Source: an uncultured Syntrophobacteraceae bacterium (GTDB lineage: Bacteria > Desulfobacterota > Syntrophobacteria > Syntrophobacterales > Syntrophobacteraceae). Taken from it: DNA of 5,520 bases. Under the pieces are notes generated by a model that made no database searches, had not been told where the DNA came from, and saw nothing but the letters and a program-made list of their open reading frames with translations. Shown one piece after another: positions 1 through 5,284 of this stretch. The translations under genes and the position numbers were made by a program. The DNA is taken from the NCBI GenBank assembly GCA_937889795.1, contig CALBZH010000755.1, positions 1 to 5,520 of the forward strand. The letters run 5' to 3'. Numbering within the stretch: position 1 is the stretch's first letter; each line of letters begins with the position of its first letter.

Positions 1-146
1 AGCCGGCATCCGGGCGGTTCAAAGACTAGCCTGGATTCCGGCCGAGCCATTGCCGGAACGACGTTTCCAGGTGCTTGGCGGCCCTAATGAGCACGCTCTT
101 GTGTGGCTGTGCACTGGCCCAGTGGCCGTGACGCATGCCAGAGCCC
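1..146. other. Unassigned stretch downstream of the SAM adenosyltransferase gene
   Basis: No convincing gene or RNA is visible here. A 7-bp perfect hairpin (TTCCGGC at 36-42 with GCCGGAA at 52-58, 9-base loop) lies about 90 bases past the stop of the minus-strand gene, but no T tract follows it on either strand. A 36-codon minus-strand reading frame (136 to 26) begins 10 bases after that stop, without a good ribosome binding site. Confidence 0.3.
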
Positions 147-947
147 CTATCCATTGTTGCTGCGGGTGACGTAGATGAGGTCACCCAGCTTCAGATCCAG
201 GCTTCGAGCACAGTGGCCCCTATTGACGGCAAGCTCGAGGTGATCGCTGCTTCCGATCAGTGCCAGGAGTCTGCCCGGCTGTCGATCCCCGTAGGTGCGG
301 GAAAGAGGCCCGATGGTCCGATCTTTGGTGCGCACACACAATGCTCCCGGTCCGGCGGCGAAGCTTTCGAGGTCCTTCGCCGTGATGTTGGTGATGGCGT
401 TGCCGAACCGATCGATGTGGATCACTTCTCCGCGCAACGCCCCCGCTTCCAGGCTTGGGGTACTCCATTCGGCGACCAACGGCGTGCACGGCGGCCCGAG
501 CGCCTCGAGGGCAACGCCGCTTGCGAGGTGGGCCGCGGCCGGGGCGAAGACGTCTCGACCATGGAACGTGGCGCTAACCGTGGGCCGTTGGAGCTGGGCA
601 TTCTCGAGGGACCGTGCCCCGAGCGGAGGGGTATCCCGGAGGACCCATGAAAACACGCCGTTGTCCGGGCCGATGAGCATACAGCCGGGGGTTTGGATCG
701 CGATGCCCTTTCGTTCGGTTCCGACACCGGGATCGACCACGACGACGTGAATCGTCCCTCGGGGGAAGCTGGAACGGACCGTGTGGAGCACAAACGCCGC
801 GCTCCGAATGTCCTGAGGCGGAATTGCATGGGTGATGTCGATGATGGCTGCCTGTGGGCAGATCGTGAGGATCACCCCTTTCATGCTCGCCACGTAGCCG
901 TCCTGGAGGCCGAAGTCCGTGAGAAGGGTGATGATGGGAGAAGCCAT
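147..947 (-). CDS. SAM hydroxide adenosyltransferase (SAM hydrolase, DUF62 / fluorinase-like fold)
   Basis: The product (266 aa) belongs to the family that splits S-adenosylmethionine with water to adenosine and L-methionine; it should be soluble and cytoplasmic. What is seen: the N-terminal TLLTDFG motif (residues 8-13 region), VVDPGVGT (70-77), IGPDNGV (92-98), TFHGRDVFAP (127-136) and HIDRFGNAITNI (177-188). Asp72, Arg79 and His129 match the Asp-Arg-His set (Asp68, Arg75, His127 in the Pyrococcus horikoshii protein) that separates the SAM-hydrolysing members from fluorinase and chlorinase; the Asp-Arg spacing of seven is identical. Length is normal for the family. The ATG at 947 places TDFG where family members have it, although the Shine-Dalgarno site is weak, which fits translation following the transporter gene ending 15 bases upstream. 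It stops at TAG (147-149). The family assignment is firm; the physiological purpose of these enzymes is not well settled. Confidence 0.93.
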   Translation of the reverse strand: MASPIITLLTDFGLQDGYVASMKGVILTICPQAAIIDITHAIPPQDIRSAAFVLHTVRSSFPRGTIHVVVVDPGVGTERKGIAIQTPGCMLIGPDNGVFSWVLRDTPPLGARSLENAQLQRPTVSATFHGRDVFAPAAAHLASGVALEALGPPCTPLVAEWSTPSLEAGALRGEVIHIDRFGNAITNITAKDLESFAAGPGALCVRTKDRTIGPLSRTYGDRQPGRLLALIGSSDHLELAVNRGHCARSLDLKLGDLIYVTRSNNG

Positions 948-962
948 GAGCGTTCAGCCGGC

Positions 963-1955
963 TCAAGGGGTTTGTGTCGCGCGACTCCGGATGAGGGCCG
1001 GCGTTGCGTTGTCGTATTCCTTACGAATCTGAAGGAGAATGATCGAGCCGATGACCAGAGCCCCGCCCAGCAGCTGGAAGGCTTCAAGCGACTCGCCCAG
1101 GAACAGATAGGAAATCACCCCGGCCGTGATGGGCTCGAGAGTTGCCGTGACACTCGCCCGTGTCGACCGGATCAGGTTGACTCCATCGAGGTAGAGTCCG
1201 AAGGGTACCATGGTCCCGAAAACCACCACGTAGAGGATGAGCAGCCATTGAAAGGTCGAATAGGGACGAAGCAGCGATTCAAATGGCCTCGGGAATCCCG
1301 TCCAGAGGAGGTGGGCCACGTTCCAGAAGAGTGCGGCCGCCATGATGGAGTAGAAAAGAACCGTCCACGGGGGATAACGACGCATGCCCCGTTCCCCGAA
1401 AACGGTATACCAGGCGAACGCCATCGCCGAAGCCAGGCCGAACAGGACGCCTTCCCGATTCAGCGACAGCAGATCCAGGTTGTAGCCTCCGACCATGAGA
1501 TAGCAGCCGATGACGGCGCTGAGAATGGCTGCGGCGGTCATCGGCTTCAACCGCTCCCTGAGGTAAAGCAGGGCGTACAGGGCGATGAAGACGGGGGCCA
1601 GGTACTCGAGCAGGATCGCGGCAGCCACCTTGATCTTGGCGATGGCCAGCATGTAGGTGCAATTCACCATGGCCAGGCCGAAAATCCCCAGGGCCATGAA
1701 GTAAGGGAGGTCGGTCCACGCGATGCGAAGCAGGCTTCGATGGCGCAGCGAAAGCCAAACGGCCAAGAACAGGACGCCGAGCGTGACGCGCAGCTGGACC
1801 AGCTCAAGCGGTGTCATGCCGTTCTGAAAGAGGTACTTCGCCGAGGTTCCCGACACGGCCCACATCACCGCGGCCAGAACAACAAAGAGGTACCCGCGTC
1901 GCGGAACGGCCGCATGCAAAGTCAAATTAGGGGGGGAACTGGATTCAGCGCTCAA
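963..1955 (-). CDS. EamA-type DMT-superfamily transporter
   Basis: The product is an integral inner-membrane protein of 330 aa with two EamA domains, about ten hydrophobic segments in all. The first half runs from the segment near residues 22-43 (YLFVVLAAVMWAVSG) to the signature PVFIALYALLYLRERL (about 121-136). The second half starts at GVLFGLASAMAFAWY and ends with TATLEPITAGVISYLFLGES followed by a last membrane segment. EamA proteins usually export or exchange small metabolites such as amino acids; the substrate cannot be read from sequence. The frame is open 83 codons further upstream (to 2204), but that part is Arg/Ser/Cys-rich and unlike the family. I chose TTG at 1955 because GGGAG lies six bases before it and the first membrane segment then begins near residue 22. 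GTG codons at 2075 and 2117 are weaker alternatives. It stops at TGA, 15 bases before the SAM adenosyltransferase start, so the two are probably cotranscribed. Confidence 0.88.
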   Translation of the reverse strand: MSAESSSPPNLTLHAAVPRRGYLFVVLAAVMWAVSGTSAKYLFQNGMTPLELVQLRVTLGVLFLAVWLSLRHRSLLRIAWTDLPYFMALGIFGLAMVNCTYMLAIAKIKVAAAILLEYLAPVFIALYALLYLRERLKPMTAAAILSAVIGCYLMVGGYNLDLLSLNREGVLFGLASAMAFAWYTVFGERGMRRYPPWTVLFYSIMAAALFWNVAHLLWTGFPRPFESLLRPYSTFQWLLILYVVVFGTMVPFGLYLDGVNLIRSTRASVTATLEPITAGVISYLFLGESLEAFQLLGGALVIGSIILLQIRKEYDNATPALIRSRATQTP

Positions 1956-1961
1956 CGATCG

Positions 1962-1966
1962 CTCCC
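1962..1966 (-). promoter_or_regulatory. Ribosome binding site deciding the TTG start of the transporter
   Basis: On the minus strand the sequence reads TTTGGGAGCGATCGTTG. The GGGAG core stands six bases before TTG (1955-1953). The nearby ATG at 1972-1970 is in another frame and reaches a stop after six codons. TTG codons at 1925 and 1919 have no purine-rich site in front; a C run precedes them instead. Confidence 0.5.
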
Positions 1967-2229
1967 AAACATGACGAGACCGGCTTTCTCTCCAGATGAC
2001 CCGATCATGGCGATCCCGCCTCCGACCGATTCCAAGGCGGGTCGACGACCCGTCTTGCGTCGGGCCTCTGGTCACAGAGCTTGTAACACAATCACAGCGC
2101 CTCTGGAAGCCGCACACGGCGAGAAGAGGACAGCGAGACGGAAGGCAGCCACGAAGGATGAGGCCGGTAGGCAGCGAGAGGGTTCGACACGGCCCCCCGA
2201 TCACGTTCTCCCCATCGCAGGGAATTGGT

Positions 2230-2258
2230 TTTACGCTGCGGGTCTAGTTTGCTAACAT
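2230..2258 (+). promoter_or_regulatory. Possible sigma-70-like promoter for the phosphatase-family gene
   Basis: TTTACG (2230-2235) and TAACAT (2253-2258) each match four of six consensus positions and are separated by 17 bases. This would give a leader of roughly 170 bases before the GTG start at 2439. With no experimental support or conservation data this is only a candidate. Confidence 0.25.
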
Positions 2259-2428
2259 GCGGATCTAGAGAGAAGGCTCCTCCGGATTGGGCCACACGCC
2301 AGGCAGCAGGGAATACGGGAGGCTGTGTCTTGCGGAGGCCCGACCTTATATAGGAAAGTGTGGACGATCACCCCATCCGAGTCGGGTAGGACCGCCGGAG
2401 GAAATGTGGACGCTGTCTTTCATAGCAT

Positions 2429-2433
2429 GGAGG
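2429..2433 (+). promoter_or_regulatory. Ribosome binding site deciding the GTG start of the phosphatase-family gene
   Basis: GGAGG is followed by five bases and then GTG at 2439. A second in-frame pair exists upstream: GGAGG at 2397-2401, four bases, then GTG at 2406, which would add eleven residues. The downstream start is preferred because the first helix of the fold then begins at the usual distance from the N-terminus. Confidence 0.5.
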
Positions 2434-2438
2434 GAAAG

Positions 2439-3236
2439 GTGCTCTCAGACAATCCTGAAATCGGTCATCTGGCGCAGTTTGCAATGGACACGGTGCGGCA
2501 GGCCGGCAAGAAAGCCCTGGAATACTACGGCAAGGGCAGCACCAAGATGAAATTCGACAACGACCTCGTTACTGAGGCGGAATTGAACCTGGTGGATTTC
2601 TTCAGGGGCGAGCTGCGTGAGAAGTTCCCCGAGCATGAGGTCTTCGGGGACGGTCTCCGGAAGCGTGACTACGTGCACGGTGGGAAGGGGTATCTGTGGG
2701 TCTACGATGCCCTGGACGGCATCGCCAATTTCCAGGCGGGGATCCCCATCTGGGGGATCTCGCTGGCTCTTTTCGAGAACTATTGGCCGGTATTCGGGGT
2801 CTTCTACATGCCGGTCACGGACGACATTTACTACGCGCAGGCAGGGCAGAAAGCGTACTGGGGCAAGCTGACCATCAGCATTCCCAAACAAGACGAAATG
2901 AGCAACGAGAGTGTTCTGCTGACCTATTCTCGGTTTCACAACCACTATCGATCGACGTTTCCCGGAAAAATCCGCAATCTGGGCTCGACGGGGGCCCACA
3001 TTTGCTACGTCGCGCGGGGCCGGGCCGAGGCCGCGCTGCTGGCTCATGTTTCGTTTCAAGATCTCGCGGCGGCCCAAATCATTCTGAGCGCCGCAGGCGG
3101 GAAGATCTGCAAGCTCGACGGCTCGGATTTTCACCTGAGTGACTACCTGGAAGGGGACAAGATCGAAGACCACCTGCTGGCTGCGCCCAAAGGCGCCCAT
3201 TCCTCGATCCTCATGTATTTGAAGCCCTCCGCATGA
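2439..3236 (+). CDS. Inositol monophosphatase-family protein with altered catalytic motifs
   Basis: The product (265 aa from GTG 2439) has the length and order of motifs of the Mg2+-dependent, Li+-sensitive phosphatase superfamily (inositol monophosphatase, FBPase, CysQ). Visible motifs are NDLVTEAE (residues 41-48), WVYDALDGIANF (87-98), LGSTGAHICYVARGRAEA (181-198 region) and QDLAAAQIILSAAGG (207-221). The two Asp of the DxxDG motif (Asp90, Asp93) and the Asp of the late WD-type motif (Asp208) are present. Three positions depart from the family: the GEE metal-binding motif is GDG (70-72), the Thr after DG is Ile95, and the Trp before Asp208 is Gln. In human IMPA1 the equivalent Glu70 and Thr95 take part in metal binding and water activation. 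The protein may have an unusual substrate, weak activity or a non-catalytic role. It stands alone on the plus strand and ends just before a strong terminator. The frame is open back to a GTG at 2325, but the extra N-terminus is not family-like. Confidence 0.85.
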   Translation: MLSDNPEIGHLAQFAMDTVRQAGKKALEYYGKGSTKMKFDNDLVTEAELNLVDFFRGELREKFPEHEVFGDGLRKRDYVHGGKGYLWVYDALDGIANFQAGIPIWGISLALFENYWPVFGVFYMPVTDDIYYAQAGQKAYWGKLTISIPKQDEMSNESVLLTYSRFHNHYRSTFPGKIRNLGSTGAHICYVARGRAEAALLAHVSFQDLAAAQIILSAAGGKICKLDGSDFHLSDYLEGDKIEDHLLAAPKGAHSSILMYLKPSA

Positions 3237-3241
3237 AAATG

Positions 3242-3280
3242 GTCCGGCCCCTGACCGCAGCCAGGGGCCGGACTCCTTTT
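3242..3280 (+). terminator. Rho-independent terminator between converging genes
   Basis: GTCCGGCCCCTG (3242-3253) pairs perfectly with CAGGGGCCGGAC (3262-3273) across an 8-base loop, and TTTT at 3277-3280 follows. It begins six bases after the phosphatase-family stop codon. On the minus strand the same hairpin is followed by ATTTTC, and the converging surface-protein gene ends at 3330, so it could serve both directions; the T tract is short on both sides. Confidence 0.85.
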
Positions 3281-3329
3281 GACGATCGCTATTCTTTCAG
3301 ATCACAGGCCGCTTGTCGCCAGCCCGAAG

Positions 3330-4799
3330 CTATTTGGGGATTGCGAGAAAACCCTTGTCGAATCCATTCGCATCCGTGCCATAGCCGACCACCGCTCCCT
3401 TGTCGTTCATGGTGACGGCCATTCCCCAGAGCCAGTCGGGAGGGTAGATTTCGACGAGTTGATCTCCAGAGCGCACGAAATAGGTATATCCGTTCAAATC
3501 ATCATAGACCTCAAAAAGCACTTGCCCCTGGCTGTTGATTTTCAACGCCTGTACACTGGTTTTGCCGTCAATAGCCAATTCAGTGAATTGTCCCCCAGAA
3601 TACAGATAGCTCGTAAAGTTCATGGCTTCGTCAATGGACGTTACAATGAAGTCTCCATTGTCGCTGATCATAATGTAATCCAGAGTGGCTGCTGGAGAGG
3701 GTATCTCAGTGTAGTCGCCGTTTGAATAGACAAAAATCGAGTAGACTCCAAGCTCATCATAGGTGATGAAGGCTACTGTTCCATTGTTGTTCATGGCTGC
3801 TGAAGGTTGTGGTAGGTCCTCGGATCCTGGAGGACTCATTTCAGTATAGGATCCTCCAGAATAAATATAGAACCTTTCCATTCCAGCACTATCCGTTCCA
3901 AATCCAAGAACTTGGTCGTTGTTGCTGATCTCCCATACGTCTGCATAACTCCATCCAGGAGGAAGTAATGTCTGATAGGTGTTTGATGAGAAAAAATACA
4001 AGTAAGCACTGTCATAACCATTCTCATCGATTCCATAGCCAATGACATTTGACTTGCTGTTAATCGCCCAGGCTTCCGAATAACTCCACCTTGGAGGACT
4101 CAATAGCCTCTTGATCGTTCCAGAAATCAGGTAATCTTTCCACTCTCCGTATTGATCCGTGCCTGTCAGAAGAAGCGCGCCACTGTCAGCAATGCTGACG
4201 GAGACGATGTCCAGAAGCGGTGTGATGTTCGGCAAGACATAGGGGGTGAATGTGAATACCTTGTTGTTATAGGCGCTGTCGAAGCCTGTCCCGACCACCT
4301 TGTTGCTGTTGTTGATGCCACTGGTTTCGGCGTAGCTCCACCCCGTCGGAAGCAAGGCAGTGTAGGTGTAGATAAGCTCCTTGATCAGGGAATTGTCCCC
4401 CGTATTCGTATTCACGCCCTTGACGATGCTGACGGCACGAACAGTCAGGGGCAGGTAGCCGGTCTTGGTGAATGTGAGGTCGTACGTGCCCGGGTCAATG
4501 CCGGTCAGCGTGAAGGTGCCTGTCGTCGATGTTGTGCCAGTCTTCCCCCCGCAGCTTACGGCCGCGCCGGCGAGAACCTTGGCTTTATCGGGTGGTCCGT
4601 CGTAGAGCTTCCCGGTCACTCCCCCGGTCAGGAGCTCGTTCAAGGTGATGGTGTCAAATACCTGTGAGCTTTCTCCCACATCGTTCTTGACCTTCATGTA
4701 AACGGTCTTGGTCCCGTTGCCTTCGCTCAGAGTGAAGGGAGGAGCCGCGGCGTAGGCTTGCCAGGATGCTCCCGTAAAATCCGGTGACTCACTCGCCAT
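3330..4799 (-). CDS. C-terminal segment: end of an Ig-like repeat, carboxypeptidase-regulatory-like domain and HAF-like propeller
   Basis: This is the longest intact frame of the broken surface-protein gene (489 codons from ATG 4799). Residues 1-50 are the second half of the third Ig-like repeat (ASWQAYAAAPPFTLS, KTVYMKVKNDVGES). Residues 60-130 resemble a CarboxypepD_reg / Big-type module (VTGKLYDGPP, GTFTLTGIDPGTYDLTFTKT, GYLPLTV). Residues 143-489 are HAF-like units. The ATG is unlikely to be a true start: the Met is the conserved Met of YMASE in the sister repeats, there is no Shine-Dalgarno site before it, and no signal peptide follows. If translated on its own it would stay in the cytoplasm. 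It most likely belongs to the longer product and should be read as its C-terminus. Confidence 0.6.
   Translation of the reverse strand: MASESPDFTGASWQAYAAAPPFTLSEGNGTKTVYMKVKNDVGESSQVFDTITLNELLTGGVTGKLYDGPPDKAKVLAGAAVSCGGKTGTTSTTGTFTLTGIDPGTYDLTFTKTGYLPLTVRAVSIVKGVNTNTGDNSLIKELIYTYTALLPTGWSYAETSGINNSNKVVGTGFDSAYNNKVFTFTPYVLPNITPLLDIVSVSIADSGALLLTGTDQYGEWKDYLISGTIKRLLSPPRWSYSEAWAINSKSNVIGYGIDENGYDSAYLYFFSSNTYQTLLPPGWSYADVWEISNNDQVLGFGTDSAGMERFYIYSGGSYTEMSPPGSEDLPQPSAAMNNNGTVAFITYDELGVYSIFVYSNGDYTEIPSPAATLDYIMISDNGDFIVTSIDEAMNFTSYLYSGGQFTELAIDGKTSVQALKINSQGQVLFEVYDDLNGYTYFVRSGDQLVEIYPPDWLWGMAVTMNDKGAVVGYGTDANGFDKGFLAIPK
3333..4373 (-). repeat. Eight HAF-like units forming a probable closed beta-propeller
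   Basis: In the 489-codon frame, units begin at residues 162, 203, 246, 291, 336, 378, 421 and 464, at spacings of 41-45. The loose consensus is I/M-N-x-x-G/N-x-V-x-G-x-G-x-D, then Y-x-Y-x-x-G-x-Y-x-E, then a PPGWSYA-like turn. The last unit is only 26 residues (464-489), while a lone 19-residue piece (143-161, IYTYTALLPTGWSYAETSG) precedes the first; together they make 45, one full unit. This is what a ring-closing blade would look like. HAF repeats are known from extracellular bacterial proteins; the propeller fold is an inference. Confidence 0.65.
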
Positions 4800-5284
4800 A
4801 TATTCAGTCGGGGTGTTCGTTGAATATATGGCGAGTGAATATATGGCGAGTGAGTCACCGGGTTATATTCAGTCGGGGTGTTCGTTGTGACATTGTTGAG
4901 CGTTGTATTTAGGGTAGTGGTCGAAGCGGCGGCGTTGTTGATCTTCAGGGTCACCGTGGGGAGAGCCAGGTTGATGGTGTCGCTTACCGTGCTGGTTTCC
5001 CCGACGCCGTTTCTCACCTTGACGTACACGGTTTTGACGGAGTTTGCAGCGCCGGCGGATAGGGTAAAGGTAGGAGCAGCATTAAAAGTCTGCCAGCTTG
5101 CGTTCTCGAAAGACTGCACCTCACTGGCCATATAGACCGTGGGCGTGTTGGTGTTCGTCATGTTGAGCGTGACCTGGAGCAAGCCGGTGGTCGCGGCGCC
5201 GTTGTTGATCTTCAGGGTCACCGTGGGGAGAGCCAGGTTGATGGTGTCGCTTGCCGCCTTGCTTTCGCCGACCTCGTTTCTCAC
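4727..5284 (-). CDS. Upstream segment of the broken surface-protein gene (Ig-like repeats 2 and 3)
   Basis: This open stretch lies between the amber codon and the frameshifting insertion. Residues 1-140 are genuine repeat sequence: the end of repeat 1 (RNEVGESKAASDT), all of repeat 2, and repeat 3 up to NTPTEY at about 4865. The remaining 45 residues (NPVTHSPYIHSPYIQ and onwards) are translated from the palindromic insertion and then from the wrong frame; they resemble nothing in the sister repeats. The ATG at 5284 is an internal Met codon without a ribosome binding site. I list it so that the intact part can be found, not as an independent gene. Confidence 0.35.
   Translation of the reverse strand: MRNEVGESKAASDTINLALPTVTLKINNGAATTGLLQVTLNMTNTNTPTVYMASEVQSFENASWQTFNAAPTFTLSAGAANSVKTVYVKVRNGVGETSTVSDTINLALPTVTLKINNAAASTTTLNTTLNNVTTNTPTEYNPVTHSPYIHSPYIQRTPRLNIWRVSHRILREHPGKPTPRLLPSL
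4781..4861. repeat. Perfect 25-bp inverted repeat with 31-base spacer
   Basis: Positions 4781-4805 (CCGGTGACTCACTCGCCATA followed by TATTC) are the exact reverse complement of 4837-4861. The spacer 4806-4836 ends with GAATATATGGCGAGT (4822-4836), a tandem copy of the first 15 bases of the right arm (4837-4851). The arrangement could extrude a cruciform and lies wholly within coding sequence, where it has no counterpart in the sister repeats. Confidence 0.95.
4799..4887. repeat. 24-bp direct repeat bounding the 65-bp insertion
   Basis: The 24 bases at 4799-4822 and 4864-4887 (core AGTCGGGGTGTTCGTTG) are identical and offset by 65 bp, which is not a multiple of three. Loss of one copy with the 41 bases between them would restore the reading frame precisely, so this pair marks the event that broke the gene. 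Confidence 0.9.
4978..5244 (-). repeat. Ig-like repeat unit 2 (89 codons, intact)
   Basis: This is the best reference copy: INLALPTVTLKINNG, then NTNTPTVYMASE, FENASWQTFNAAP, FTLSAG and KTVYVKVRNGVGETSTVSDT. The pattern of short beta strands with a central YMASE and a closing KTVYVKV resembles bacterial Ig-like modules of surface proteins; that fold is an inference. Confidence 0.85.

Larger units (their letters stand above)
1956..2438. other. Divergent intergenic region between transporter and phosphatase-family genes
   Basis: About 480 bases separate two divergently transcribed genes, so promoters for both should lie here. The only features I can point to are a possible sigma-70-type promoter on the plus strand at 2230-2258, an isolated TATATA at 2347-2352 without a -35 partner at normal distance, a G7 run at 1930-1936 and a small hairpin (CTCTG at 2066-2070 with CAGAG at 2075-2079). 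Reading frames through the region look like chance frames of GC-rich DNA. I saw no riboswitch fold and could not identify a promoter for the minus-strand operon. Confidence 0.5.
4652..4977 (-). repeat. Ig-like repeat unit 3 (87 codons plus a 65-bp insertion)
   Basis: The unit opens with INLALPTVTLKINNAAAS and closes with KTVYMKVKNDVGESSQVFDT, after which the next domain begins (ITLNELLTGG). It spans 326 bp; subtracting 65 gives 261 bp, an exact multiple of three. Its first 53 bases overlap an identical stretch of unit 2 (4933-4985 and 5200-5252). Confidence 0.8.

Noticed and set aside
36..58. 7-bp hairpin as terminator of the minus-strand operon
   Set aside because: No T tract follows on the minus strand and the stem is short.
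26..136. 36-codon minus-strand frame just after the SAM adenosyltransferase gene
   Set aside because: No good ribosome binding site, no recognisable family, and a length expected by chance.
693..2255. 520-codon plus-strand open frame antisense to the transporter and SAM enzyme genes
   Set aside because: It is a shadow in GC-rich DNA: charged low-complexity composition, no recognisable domain, and it overlies two well-recognised genes on the other strand.
2347..2352. TATATA as a -10 promoter element
   Set aside because: The best -35-like hexamer (TTGCGG at 2330-2335) is only 11 bases away, too close for a normal promoter.
2325..2438. Extended N-terminus of the phosphatase-family protein from GTG 2325
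   Set aside because: The purine-rich site is only about two bases from that GTG, and the added residues do not resemble the family N-terminus; two better-spaced GTG starts lie downstream.
4781..4887. Insertion sequence, MITE or CRISPR repeat at the palindrome
   Set aside because: The inserted bases derive from the adjoining coding sequence, there is no transposase or independent terminal repeat, and there is no repeat-spacer array.
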